A DNA stretch of 64,000 nt. It comes from Bacillus sp. FJAT-27916. GTDB lineage: Bacteria > Bacillota > Bacilli > Bacillales > Pradoshiaceae. A model generated the notes under the pieces. It worked only from the letters and a program-made list of their open reading frames with translations. It did not search any database and was not told where the DNA came from. Location: NCBI RefSeq assembly GCF_001183965.1, contig NZ_LFZV01000001.1, positions 3,856,053 through 3,920,052 on the forward strand. The letters are read 5' to 3'. The position numbers were made by a program, and so were the translations under genes. Positions 52,780 to 62,236 of the stretch are shown here, piece after piece (the first letter of the stretch is position 1; each line of letters opens with the position of its first letter).

Positions 52780-54414
52780 ATGACAGAGAAACAATCCTCT
52801 CAGACATGGGCCCTCACCCTTTTCTCCATCGGGGTGTTCATGGCTGCTCTGGATAACGGGATTATCAGCGCTGCTTTAACGACAATCAACGGTAACTTTG
52901 GCGTAAGCGCAAACTGGGGAGCCTGGGGAGTCACATTGTATACATTGGGCCTGGCTATCAGCGTACCGATTATCGGGAAACTTTCTGACCGTTATGGACG
53001 AAAGAAACTATTCATTATTGAAATAGCCATCTTCGGAATTGGTTCTTTGCTCGTAGCCTTGAGCCCAAACTTTACATTCTATTTAATCGCCCGCTTCATC
53101 CAAGCGATGGGCGGCGGCGGAATTTTCATCATCGGGAGCTCGCATGTTCTCAGTACTATGCCGGCTGAAAAGCAAGGGAAAGCACTAGGAATGCTTGGCG
53201 GCATGAATGGGATTGCCTCCGTCATCGGACCAAACCTCGGAAGCTTTCTTCTTGATTTAACAGGCAATTGGCATGTTTTATTCTTAATTAACGTGCCAAT
53301 TGCCATCGCACTTGTCATTTTAGGCTTTATGAAGCTTGAAGAAACAAAGGATCCGGTTACAGGAAGATTGGACCTATTCGGGACCGTTCTGCTCTCCTTA
53401 TCCATCCTTGGCATCATGTATGGCTTAACGAATATTGAGGGTGTTCATTTCTTTGACAGCCTGCTTGAGCCGAATGTATATGGATTCTTGCTTGGCGGCC
53501 TTTTCTTGTTCGCAGTCTTGCTCGTACATGAAAGCCGGACGGAGAAACAGGGAAAAGACCCAATCTTGCCGTTTCGTTTATTGCGTCAGCCAACCTACTT
53601 GCTGACCTTGTTGATTGGCGCCTTTTCTGGAGCGTTACTGGCCGGAATGATTTTCATTCCAGCATTTTCAGAGCAGGTACTTGGCATTGCCCAAGAGAAT
53701 GCCGGCTATTGGATGACGCCGCTCGCACTTGCAGCTGGCGTTGGAGCAGCATTTGGCGGCGGATTGGTCGATAAGAGAGGACCTATTCTCGCAGTGGTTC
53801 TATCCGGCCTCATCTCGGCGATTGGCTTCTTCTTATTCCCGGCCTGGATTGACGTTAAGTGGCAATTTGTCATCTCTTCCTGCATCGCTGGTTTAGGGAT
53901 GGGAATTATTCTTGGGGCGCCGCTCAATATTCTGGCAACGGAAAGACTGCACTCGGATAAGGGTACAGCCATCTCTACCTTATCCCTATCACGCCAGATT
54001 GGGATGACCATTGCGCCAACCATTTATGCCGGCTTTATTGCCCGCGGGTTCAATGAGCTTCCAAGCTTGTTCAAAACCGAATTCCCAGGAATCCTGCAGG
54101 ACAATATCAAGGCAGCTAATCTCGGACCCGAGGGGCTTGCTGAGCTCGGCACTCTCACCTCTCAAATGTCCGGCGGTACAAGCGGCATGACAGAGGCTGA
54201 AATGAATCAGGTCATCAGCCAAATTCAGGACCCAGCCTTAAAGGACGCCGTCCTGTCCAGCGTGCAAGAGGTAACCACGATGGCAGCACAAAATGGGTAC
54301 AGCGGCCTCTTCTACACCGCTGTTGTCATTGCCGTCTTAATCATTATCGCAACCGCCATCATGGCACCAATCAGAAAGAAAACGGCGGTAACAAAACAAT
54401 CTGAAGCCAAATAA
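52780..54414 (+). CDS. MFS drug transporter, DHA2 (EmrB/QacA) family
   Basis: A 544-residue, 14-helix exporter. The motif GKLSDRYGRKKLFI, the antiporter motif GMLGGMNGIASVIGPNLG in helix 5, and LDNGIISAALTTI in helix 1 are typical. There is a long soluble loop before the last helix (about 420-500). It exports drugs or metabolites using the proton gradient. No regulator is adjacent. Confidence 0.9.
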   Translation: MTEKQSSQTWALTLFSIGVFMAALDNGIISAALTTINGNFGVSANWGAWGVTLYTLGLAISVPIIGKLSDRYGRKKLFIIEIAIFGIGSLLVALSPNFTFYLIARFIQAMGGGGIFIIGSSHVLSTMPAEKQGKALGMLGGMNGIASVIGPNLGSFLLDLTGNWHVLFLINVPIAIALVILGFMKLEETKDPVTGRLDLFGTVLLSLSILGIMYGLTNIEGVHFFDSLLEPNVYGFLLGGLFLFAVLLVHESRTEKQGKDPILPFRLLRQPTYLLTLLIGAFSGALLAGMIFIPAFSEQVLGIAQENAGYWMTPLALAAGVGAAFGGGLVDKRGPILAVVLSGLISAIGFFLFPAWIDVKWQFVISSCIAGLGMGIILGAPLNILATERLHSDKGTAISTLSLSRQIGMTIAPTIYAGFIARGFNELPSLFKTEFPGILQDNIKAANLGPEGLAELGTLTSQMSGGTSGMTEAEMNQVISQIQDPALKDAVLSSVQEVTTMAAQNGYSGLFYTAVVIAVLIIIATAIMAPIRKKTAVTKQSEAK

Positions 54415-54450
54415 TAAAAAGAAGCATTCCTAGCGGAATGCTTCTTTTTA
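54415..54450. terminator. Bidirectional terminator between the MFS and DedA genes
   Basis: GAAGCATTCC and GGAATGCTTC form a perfect 10-bp stem with a four-base loop, flanked by five A and five T residues. Confidence 0.9.
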
Positions 54451-55065
54451 TTTCTCTACTTTAATGAACTTCTTACGGACATACCAAATCACAAACGCAA
54501 GGAAGAGGAGTACAAGCAAGACATAGACAACATTGGAGTAATAATCCATGTAGTGTACGATGGACTCCCATGAATCCCCTACCATCGCACCGATGGTGAC
54601 AAGTACGACATTCCAAATGAATGTCCCAATCGTTGTCAGAAGGAGAAAGGTCACAAAATTTATTCGTGCCATTCCAGCCGGTATGGATATTAAGCTCCGA
54701 ATCAATGGGACAAACCGGCAGAAGAATATTGTCCAAAGCCCATACTTATGGAACCAATTGTCGGCCTTCTCCACATCCTCGATTGTTACACGAAGGATAT
54801 GGCCATAACGTTTCACAATCTTTTCTATTCTTTCTTTGCCAAGAAGCATGCCAAGACCATAGAGAATAACCGCTCCAATAATGGACCCGGCGGTAGAAAC
54901 AGCCACAACACCTGTGACGGTCATGCTAGTCTCGGCTGTCATGGCTCCCCCGAATGTTAAAATCACCTCAGATGGGATGGGCGGAAATATGTTCTCAACC
55001 GCAATCAAAAACAAGATTCCTATGTAGCCAAACTGATCCATTATATCGATAATCCAATTTTCCAT
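54448..55065 (-). CDS. DedA-family membrane protein
   Basis: A 205-residue membrane protein with the VTT/DedA pattern ENIFPPIPSEVILTFGGAM, GSIIGAVILYGLGMLLG, FVPLIRSLISIPAGMARI and GTFIWNVVLVTIGAMVGDSW. DedA proteins move lipid carriers such as undecaprenyl phosphate or phospholipids across the membrane; the B. subtilis relatives are UptA, YbfM and YkoX. Which one this is cannot be told here. Confidence 0.88.
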   Translation of the reverse strand: MENWIIDIMDQFGYIGILFLIAVENIFPPIPSEVILTFGGAMTAETSMTVTGVVAVSTAGSIIGAVILYGLGMLLGKERIEKIVKRYGHILRVTIEDVEKADNWFHKYGLWTIFFCRFVPLIRSLISIPAGMARINFVTFLLLTTIGTFIWNVVLVTIGAMVGDSWESIVHYMDYYSNVVYVLLVLLFLAFVIWYVRKKFIKVEK

Positions 55066-55713
55066 TCTTAAACTCCCTTACTGCATATACATTTAGTCGC
55101 TCAATTTATTTATATGGTGTCAATTGAATGGCTAGTACAACTAGGACATTCTATAATTTTCCTCAAGTAGTAAATCCCGTTCATTATCTCTTAATTATAC
55201 CATTCAGGCAAATAATATGTTGAATACATCTCCTCAATTGTTGACCTAAAAATACCTAAAGTGGCCACCCATGAAATCGTCCGGTGGTCATTTTTCTGCC
55301 TTTATTAGCTGCTTCAATCAGCTCATTTTCTGTCGGGAGCCTTCTTTTTCTTTTCCGCAATAAATCCATAGATGTGCGTACCACTATTTTGTAGAATCAG
55401 CTTTTCGGCGCATCGGAGTAGTGAAGCATTCCTATTAATGACAAAGCTTTATCAATAAATCGCACGCAGCTTGTTCGTTTCTAGCATAATTTTAAGCAAA
55501 GCGCTAAAAGCCATCCTTGTGCTGTAACAAAAGAAATTAATTCATTTGCATAGAATCTCCTTTTGACTTCATAGACAGGTTCGTAAATAATAGATACGTT
55601 ACATAATAGACTACCTATCTAGCATAAAAGGGGTTATATTTTTGGGGAGATGCAAACTTTTAGGCTGGGATAGCCGTCTATTACTTGCAAATTAAATCTG
55701 GGAGAGACATCAA
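55066..55713. other. 650-base non-coding gap, possible insertion-sequence remnant
   Basis: No intact gene. At 55262-55300 GTGGCCACC and GGTGGTCAT face each other across about 20 bases, and the minus strand nearby (55,290-55,360) gives short frames broken by stops. The GTGGCCA/TGACCAC words recall ends of IS21-type elements. This may be a decayed element; the evidence is thin. Confidence 0.3.
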
Positions 55714-57084
55714 ATGGGAAAGAGCAGACTCAAAATACTGAAACGAAAAAAGCAGCTTCGAATCTTTGGTTTACTCATAAGCATAGTGGCAATCAGCTTT
55801 GCCATTAAATTATCTTGGTCCAAAACGGCCACTACCACTGCACCTTCTGGCAAAACCGATGAAATGTATAAGCAAGTGGAAATTTCAACCCTATCAAAAG
55901 GACATGTTTCAGTTGAATATCCTCTCTTTCATCTAGACAGCGTAGACCAGCAAATCAAGATTTATCTCGATTCTCTTCTGGAAACAATCGAGAATACAAC
56001 GGACAAGGAAAAGGTCACCCTCTCCTATAAGATTCATCATTACAGCAACCAAACCTTATCCATCTCTTTTCTGGAATCAAAACGGCCAATAAACCTTCTG
56101 ACGATTGATTTAAAGAAGGGAAAAGTCATCACCTTTGATGACCTTATCAAGGTTGAGCCTGACAGCGATTGCTTGGACTTGCTTTCCGATATAGCTTTTG
56201 CTGAAATCAAAAAAAATAATTCCTCTGCCCTCTCGGATAAAGAGATTAAAAAAATGACGGCCCCAATTGCGGAAAACTATAATCAATTTATTATTTATAA
56301 CCAAGCAATTGTCTTTGATTTGCTGCTCAATGATGAAAAGGAAAGTTATCAACTGGCCATCAGTAAGGAATTACTCAATGATTATCTTACAGATACCTAT
56401 AAGGCTGGAGAGAACCATGATGATCTTTCAGGAAACTACGAGCCTGCCAATATCATTACGGAACGCTCAACAAAGGAAAACACATTGTCAATTGATGAAA
56501 AGGTCATTGCCCTTACCTTTGATGATGGGCCAAGAGCAGGTGTGACAAATGTGATTCTTGATGCGTTAAAGAAGTATGACGCAAAGGCTACCTTTTTTGT
56601 CCTCGGCTCAAGATGTGAAGCCGGTGCTGACCTTCTTAAGAGAATGGCAGATGAGGGCCATGAGATTGGCAATCATACTTGGGATCATCCTAAGATGACA
56701 TCAGAGGGCGCAAGCGGAATTGTTAAGCAGATTGACCGTACAAATGAGATTGTTAAGCAGATTACCGGTACAGCACCGACATTATTCCGCCCTCCCTATG
56801 GATTGTATGATGAACGTGTCAGCAGCTATGTCGGCAAAGAGAACCTCGTCTTATGGGATGTTGACACACTGGATTGGAAACTCCGCAATGCTGACTTAGT
56901 CGTCCCAAATGCTTTAAGTACGGTTAAAGAGGGCAATATTATTTTAATGCACGATATTTACTCCTCTACTGCAGAAGCAGCTGTTGCCATCATTCGCGAG
57001 CTTTCACGGCAAGGCTATGAATTTGTAACCGTCTCAGAATTGCTAGAAATCAAGAAACAAAGATTGGAAGATTCCAATCTATAA
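55714..57084 (+). CDS. Peptidoglycan deacetylase, PdaC-like
   Basis: A 456-residue surface protein: N-terminal basic tail and one helix (LRIFGLLISIVAISFAIKL), a DUF4163/DUF3298 domain (about 50-235) and a C-terminal NodB deacetylase with TFDDGP, the zinc motif HTWDHP, RPPYG, DTLDW and LMHDI. B. subtilis PdaC (467 residues, same layout) removes acetyl groups from MurNAc and gives lysozyme resistance. The active-site set is complete. Confidence 0.9.
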   Translation: MGKSRLKILKRKKQLRIFGLLISIVAISFAIKLSWSKTATTTAPSGKTDEMYKQVEISTLSKGHVSVEYPLFHLDSVDQQIKIYLDSLLETIENTTDKEKVTLSYKIHHYSNQTLSISFLESKRPINLLTIDLKKGKVITFDDLIKVEPDSDCLDLLSDIAFAEIKKNNSSALSDKEIKKMTAPIAENYNQFIIYNQAIVFDLLLNDEKESYQLAISKELLNDYLTDTYKAGENHDDLSGNYEPANIITERSTKENTLSIDEKVIALTFDDGPRAGVTNVILDALKKYDAKATFFVLGSRCEAGADLLKRMADEGHEIGNHTWDHPKMTSEGASGIVKQIDRTNEIVKQITGTAPTLFRPPYGLYDERVSSYVGKENLVLWDVDTLDWKLRNADLVVPNALSTVKEGNIILMHDIYSSTAEAAVAIIRELSRQGYEFVTVSELLEIKKQRLEDSNL

Positions 57085-57090
57085 ATAAAA

Positions 57091-57165
57091 AGCAGAAGGG
57101 CTTTGATTTGCATCACCCTCCTGCTATTTTGACTCCCACAAGGCTCTGTTAAGAGCTCTTTTTTT
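57091..57165 (+). terminator. Two terminators after the PdaC-like gene
   Basis: AGCAGAAGGG and CCCTCCTGCT (57091-57125) form a stem with one mismatch, then ATTTT. A second hairpin GCTCT-GTTA-AGAGC (57143-57156) is followed by TC and eight T residues. Confidence 0.75.
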
Positions 57166-57178
57166 TGCCCTTAAAGCT

Positions 57179-58558
57179 TCATTCCGGGAGGAAGACCTTG
57201 AAGCTGCTTCCTTCCCCAGACTCACTTTCTAGACTGATTTTTCCTCCATGGAGCTCAACGATTTCTTTTACTATGGAGAGACCGAGTCCGGTTCCATCCT
57301 TCTTCTTCCGAGCCTCATCAACTCGGTAGAAGCGCTCAAATATTTCTTCTTGATGAGCCTTCTCGATACCAATGCCTGTATCCTTGATAAGGACTTCAAT
57401 ATTTCCTTTCGCAGCTCTGCATATAATTTGGATGCGGCCGCTCTCATTCGTATATTTAATCGCATTAGAGAGAAGGTTTTCCCATACGTTCAAGAGAAGC
57501 TCTTCGTCTGCCGTTATATAGCATTCATCAAGCTGATACGAGAGTTCAATTCCTTTCTCCTCAAGAAGCCATTGGATTTTACGGATGACTTCTTTTAGCT
57601 GCTGATTAATGCAGACCCTTTTTTTCTTGAGCGGGTAGGCGCCCTGGTCCAGTGAGGTTAACAGCAAGAGCTGCTTCGTCAAGCTGGACAGATGCCTTGC
57701 TTCCCTGTCTATGATACTGGCATATTCCTGATAGTCTTCCTCATTCGGCTGACCACTTTGGAGGAGCTCTGCATAGCCTTGAATGTTCATAAGCGGTGAT
57801 TGGAAATCATGAGAAACATTATTGATAAATGTCTTCCTTGCCTTATCATTATGGGCGAGCTGCTTTTGCATCGAGTGAAAGCTTTGAGCGAGCTGTCCAA
57901 GCTCATCCCTTCTTGATATTCTAAGCTCATAATCATAGTTTTCATTCGCGACGGCTTTTGTTGCCTCTGTTAGCTGCGTAATCGGGCGAATCAGCTTTCT
58001 TGTCATTAGAATGACCCCGACTATGCTGACAATCGCAATGGTGAAGACAAAGCCTGCAATAACCATATGCATGTCCGAGAAAAGCATTTTATTCGTCGGC
58101 CTCAAGAATAATCCATACGATTCCCCTTCCAACTGAAGCGGAGCGCCGACCGTATTTTCCAGCTTATTGGAGAAATGACTCATCATAAGGAAGCGGTCTG
58201 AGAAATTCCGCATGCCATGAAAGACTTTCCCATTCAGTACCGTTTGCACCGCTTCATCAGAAAGAGCAGAATCTGCAAAATCATCACCAAATGATTTCAT
58301 GTTTCCCAACCTATCTACTAAAACCATTTGATATCCAAGCTTAGCAATCGTGTCTAAATATCCTTCTGCGGCCTTCTTCGAATCATGGGTTTGTTCAACA
58401 CTTGAGATAATCTCTTCAGCAACCGCGACATTCTGACGATCAACCTTTTCCTTTGTAAAGGCAAAATAAACCGTATTGGCCAGGGCAAAGGCAATAATCA
58501 TACTGCTCAAAAGAATAAACAACGTCGCTACGATAAACTCCTTATACAGTGTTCTCAT
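57179..58558 (-). CDS. Two-component sensor histidine kinase
   Basis: A 459-residue membrane kinase: two helices (about 8-30 and 160-185) around an extracellular sensor domain, a HAMP segment, the phospho-histidine in NNVSHDFQSPLMNIQGYAEL, and the ATP domain with ENLLSNAIKYTN, IKDTGIGIEKAH and KKDGTGLGLSIVKEIVELH. ATG 58558 (MRTLYKEFIVATL) lies within the end of the regulator gene behind GAGGTG; the earlier ATG at 58615 lacks a site. The overlap couples it to the regulator. Confidence 0.9.
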   Translation of the reverse strand: MRTLYKEFIVATLFILLSSMIIAFALANTVYFAFTKEKVDRQNVAVAEEIISSVEQTHDSKKAAEGYLDTIAKLGYQMVLVDRLGNMKSFGDDFADSALSDEAVQTVLNGKVFHGMRNFSDRFLMMSHFSNKLENTVGAPLQLEGESYGLFLRPTNKMLFSDMHMVIAGFVFTIAIVSIVGVILMTRKLIRPITQLTEATKAVANENYDYELRISRRDELGQLAQSFHSMQKQLAHNDKARKTFINNVSHDFQSPLMNIQGYAELLQSGQPNEEDYQEYASIIDREARHLSSLTKQLLLLTSLDQGAYPLKKKRVCINQQLKEVIRKIQWLLEEKGIELSYQLDECYITADEELLLNVWENLLSNAIKYTNESGRIQIICRAAKGNIEVLIKDTGIGIEKAHQEEIFERFYRVDEARKKKDGTGLGLSIVKEIVELHGGKISLESESGEGSSFKVFLPE

Positions 58559-59225
58559 CGCACACCTCGAGTTTATACCCGACCCCGCGGATTGTCTGTA
58601 TCTCAACCCCAGCACGATAACGCTTCAGCCGCTCTCGCAGTCGATTGATATGAGTGTTAAGGGTTAATTCATTGCCCTCATAATCATAGCCCCATGTCTG
58701 CTCAAGCAAATAGGCTCTGGAAAGCACCTTGCCGGCTTTTGAAGCTAAGAGAGAGAGCAGTTCAAATTCCTTCATAGGCAGCATGAAGGTGTGACCGTCT
58801 ACCGCCACCTCATAGTTCTCCCGATCAATTCTCATATTGCCGATCTCAATAATCATCTCCATCGAACGCTCGAAACGACGCAGGACAACAGCAATCCGGA
58901 ACAATAACTCCTTCGGTTCAAACGGCTTTACTAAGTAATCCTCCGACCCGGCAAGAAATCCCTTCTCCTTATCAGCAAGCTGACCCTTCGCTGTTAATAA
59001 AATAACGGGTACCTCCATATCACGCGCCAGGATTCTTGTAAGCTCAAATCCATTCATGCCCGGCATCATGACGTCTACAACAGCTAAATCAACATCCTGA
59101 TGTTCAAGTAAAGCGAGTGCTGCCTCAGCATCACTCGCTTGATAAACGGTATATCCTTCACGCTTCAAATGAATGGAAACCAATTGCAATATATCCCGGT
59201 CATCATCTACCACTAATATGCGCAT
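58542..59225 (-). CDS. OmpR-family response regulator
   Basis: A 227-residue regulator with the receiver domain (ILVVDDDRD, phospho-Asp in DLAVVDVMMPGMNG, Lys in VILLTAKGQ) and a winged-helix output domain (PMKEFELLSLLASKAGKVLSR, EGNELTLNTHINRLRERLKRY, IQTIRGVGYKLEV). It is transcribed just after the MMPL transporter gene, with only 28 bases between, and before its kinase, so the three form a likely operon. Confidence 0.93.
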   Translation of the reverse strand: MRILVVDDDRDILQLVSIHLKREGYTVYQASDAEAALALLEHQDVDLAVVDVMMPGMNGFELTRILARDMEVPVILLTAKGQLADKEKGFLAGSEDYLVKPFEPKELLFRIAVVLRRFERSMEMIIEIGNMRIDRENYEVAVDGHTFMLPMKEFELLSLLASKAGKVLSRAYLLEQTWGYDYEGNELTLNTHINRLRERLKRYRAGVEIQTIRGVGYKLEVCDENTV

Positions 59226-59253
59226 TGCGATTCCTCCATTTACGCTTTATAGC

Positions 59254-61350
59254 TTATTTATCCTTCTCGAAGAAAAGAATCAAGGCTGGAAGCAGCATGC
59301 CCCTCACCAAGAATGTATCCAAGATAATTCCTATTGCTACCATAAAGCCGAATACGAATAAGTCTGCAATCGGCATCGTCATTAGGGCAGCAAAGGTCGC
59401 AGCTAGAATGATACCAGCACTGGAGATAACCCCTCCCGTGTTACGTATCGAGATTTCCAGTGCCTCCTTAACCGAATGCTTTGTGCGCTCCTCAAGGAAT
59501 CTGGAAACAAGAATAATGTTATAGTCGATTCCAAGAGCAACAAGGAAGATAAAGGCATAGACCGGAACCCTTGTACTCACTGCATCATAGCCGAACAGCA
59601 CATCCACTAGGAACAGTCCCAGTCCTAATGCAGAAGCATAGGAGAGCAGAATTGTCGCCATCATATACCACGGCATCTTGAATGAACGTGTCATGGCGAA
59701 CAATAACACGAGGATCAGTAATGTCTCAAGAAGAACAATCTTAATGATGTCTCCGCTATTAACCTCACGTTCATCGGCAAGCTTAGCCGTTGTGCCTGTA
59801 TAAGAGATGTCTGCATCAACATTCGCATCTTCTTGCAGTTCATTACTCTCCTCGCGCAATTCCCCAATGAAATCAATTGCCTCCGTTGAGTAAGGGTTCA
59901 TCGTGAGGGAGACAGTTACCTTCGCCGCTTTCCCGTCATCTGTTATGCCTGACGGATTAGCTGAATTGATTTCATCAAACTCAGAGAGCCTTCCTGCGAA
60001 TGCAGCAACCTGCTCCTCTGTCATTGCCTCATCACTCTCAAGCAAGACGGTCGTCTGTGCCAGATCTCCTTTATTAAACTTCTCTTCCACGATTTCGTAG
60101 CCAACACGTGATGGCAAATCTTCAGGGAAGTTCTTAACAGAGTTGAATTCAAAATCAAGATTAAACACATTCAATGCTGTTACAACCATGAAAATCGCGA
60201 CAAGTCCGCCGGAGATCCCAGGCTTGTTCACGACAAACTTAGCAATTGGTCCCCAAATGCCATGCTTAACCTCTGATTCCTGTCCATATTTCGGAACTTT
60301 AGGCCAGAACGCCTTTCTCCCAAATAAGGTGAACAAGGCTGGAACAAGCGTAATAGAGGCAAGCATGATAATGAATATAGCCAAACCGAATACCGGAGCA
60401 AAGTTCTGATAATCGCGGAAATCAGCAAAGAACAAGATAAGCATCGCTGCCAATACCGTTCCGCCCGCGAAGAAGACCGGTTCACCCGTCGCACGCATTG
60501 CATGCTTCATCGCCTCATGTTTATCCTCATAATGATTCAGTTCCTCACGGAAACGCGAGAATACGAATAAGGAATAATCTATGACGGCCGCGAACAAGAG
60601 AATGCTCATAATCGATGTGGTTGAATTATTAATCTCAAGCCCGCCTGCACCTAGCAAAGCAACAGATTGATTCGCTACTTGATACACGATTACCGTAGCC
60701 AATAATGGAATGAACGCCAGCAGCGGCGAGCGGTAAATGACAATCAGCAATACTAAAATAATGAGAATGGTCGCAAATAATAATTTTAGGTCTGCTGATT
60801 CAAACAGCTTTGTCGTATCACCGGCAATTCCAGCTGGACCCGTAATATAGAAGTCTGTATCTAAATCCTTGGCAATATCATTGCCAATCTCAGATGCTTT
60901 ATCATTGATACGGGAGTAATCTGAGTTGCCCAAACCCGCTTCAAGATTCATAGGGACAATCATGGTTGTCTTATCCTCTGATGCGAAAGCTGCAACAGCC
61001 TGCGGCGGCATCTGGGAAATGTCAACAATCTCTTCAATACCTTTTATATTCTCATCCATAATGCCGCTAAGGATTTCTTTTACCTCAGCAACATCAACGT
61101 CCCCATCCGGATTATTGAAGGCGAGAATCCCCGGGGTCCCCGTATCGCTCGGGAACCATTCATCTACCTTATTCTCGGCGACAATTGACTCCGCCTCATC
61201 AGGAAGCGATTGAAAGTTCGTCACCTTATAATCATTTAATTTTGGACCTGCGCTTAAACCAATCATGATAACCAACCAAGCGACTATCGTAATACGCATG
61301 CCCTTCTTGGTTGACACCCAATCGGTCACTGCGTGCAAAAACCTTTTCAC
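59254..61350 (-). CDS. MMPL/RND-family transporter (YdfJ-like)
   Basis: A 698-residue membrane protein with about 12 helices in two matching halves, each with a large outer loop (about 35-170 and 375-510). The MMPL patterns GLEINNSTTSIMSILLFAAVIDYSLFVFSRFREEL and AFIFLVALGIDYNIILVSRFLEERT hold the proton-relay Asp-Tyr pairs. The family exports lipids or drugs; B. subtilis YdfJ is controlled by the YdfHI two-component system, and here a two-component pair follows directly. Confidence 0.9.
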   Translation of the reverse strand: MKRFLHAVTDWVSTKKGMRITIVAWLVIMIGLSAGPKLNDYKVTNFQSLPDEAESIVAENKVDEWFPSDTGTPGILAFNNPDGDVDVAEVKEILSGIMDENIKGIEEIVDISQMPPQAVAAFASEDKTTMIVPMNLEAGLGNSDYSRINDKASEIGNDIAKDLDTDFYITGPAGIAGDTTKLFESADLKLLFATILIILVLLIVIYRSPLLAFIPLLATVIVYQVANQSVALLGAGGLEINNSTTSIMSILLFAAVIDYSLFVFSRFREELNHYEDKHEAMKHAMRATGEPVFFAGGTVLAAMLILFFADFRDYQNFAPVFGLAIFIIMLASITLVPALFTLFGRKAFWPKVPKYGQESEVKHGIWGPIAKFVVNKPGISGGLVAIFMVVTALNVFNLDFEFNSVKNFPEDLPSRVGYEIVEEKFNKGDLAQTTVLLESDEAMTEEQVAAFAGRLSEFDEINSANPSGITDDGKAAKVTVSLTMNPYSTEAIDFIGELREESNELQEDANVDADISYTGTTAKLADEREVNSGDIIKIVLLETLLILVLLFAMTRSFKMPWYMMATILLSYASALGLGLFLVDVLFGYDAVSTRVPVYAFIFLVALGIDYNIILVSRFLEERTKHSVKEALEISIRNTGGVISSAGIILAATFAALMTMPIADLFVFGFMVAIGIILDTFLVRGMLLPALILFFEKDK

Positions 61351-61679
61351 TCTGTTTCCTCCTCTTAAAATAATGTCAAAGCTAGCATACTAAACCAATA
61401 TAAATTTCATATAAACTTAGAAAGTTCGGCCTACTCTTCCATTCTACTCATAGAAACCGCAGTTTTGCACGCGTGATGCGGGTTTCCCTATCTAAGATAG
61501 AATATGACTCGGGTTGATGTTCACAAATTTTTCATTATTATAATCAATTAAAACTGCGATGATTGTGTAAAAAGGATACACCAATATATTTTCCAGAAAA
61601 AGGTTAATAACTACTTTCTTAGTCCGATATTAATCGTGTGAAATGAACCAATTATGAAATATTAGGGGGGGTGTAATGA
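61351..61679. other. Gap between the MMPL and the 102-residue protein genes
   Basis: About 330 AT-rich bases with divergent promoters. An inverted repeat GAAACC-GCA / TGCGGGTTTC (61456-61489) with one bulge lies about 110 bases upstream of the MMPL start; it has no T run and might be an operator for the response regulator. Otherwise nothing clear. Confidence 0.45.
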
Positions 61680-61988
61680 ATGAAGGTTAGGTTAAGAAAT
61701 ACTGCAGGCGTCGTTAAGGAAGTGAAAGTTGGCTTTAGCTGGACGACCTTTTTCTTCGGTTTCATTCCAGCTTTAATTAGAGGAGATTTAAAATGGGCAT
61801 TAATTATGGTTGTTCTTGCCGGGGTTGCGGGTGTCTTCACATTAGGAGTCGGAGCTTGGATACCAGGTATCATATTCTCATTTGTTTATAACAAAATCTA
61901 TGTTAAAAGCCTAATGGAAAAAGGCTATGTTCCGGAAAATGATTCCGATAAATCGGCTCTAATTTCTAGAGGCATCATTGCCGCATAA
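61680..61988 (+). CDS. Small membrane protein, DUF2628/HrgC-like
   Basis: A 102-residue protein with a soluble start (MKVRLRNTAGVVKEVKVGFSW) and two or three helices (TTFFFGFIPALIRG, ALIMVVLAGVAGVFTLGVGAW, IIFSFVYNKIYV). The phrase KVGFSWTTFFFGFIPALIRGD is common in small membrane proteins annotated HrgC or DUF2628. The function is unknown. GGGGGGTG precedes the ATG, and a clean terminator follows. Confidence 0.75.
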   Translation: MKVRLRNTAGVVKEVKVGFSWTTFFFGFIPALIRGDLKWALIMVVLAGVAGVFTLGVGAWIPGIIFSFVYNKIYVKSLMEKGYVPENDSDKSALISRGIIAA

Positions 61989-61999
61989 ATAACTTACTA

Positions 62000-62041
62000 T
62001 GAAGTCTGGTGAGATTTATTCTTACCAGACTTCATTTTTGT
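62000..62041 (+). terminator. Terminator after the 102-residue protein gene
   Basis: TGAAGTCTGGT and ACCAGACTTCA form a perfect 11-bp stem with a 13-base loop, followed by TTTTTG. Confidence 0.9.
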
Positions 62042-62184
62042 CCATCTGCAAAAGTAAATCAACAAAATCCACCTCCTCTTTCCACTATGTTTCCCGTGAA
62101 ACATCCTAGGCCCGCTTTGATTATGAGACAGTTGGTCCCGAGAAAAAAAAGTCAATGTCAGATGGAAAGAACGTCTCTTAGATT

Positions 62185-62217
62185 CAAAAAAGCCATCCAC
62201 AAAGGATGGCTTTTTTG
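62185..62217. terminator. Terminator after the lipoteichoic acid synthase
   Basis: AGCCATCC and GGATGGCT form a perfect eight-base stem with A and T runs on the two sides, so it can work both ways. Confidence 0.85.
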
Positions 62218-62236
62218 CTTCTATTTCCCTATAGGT

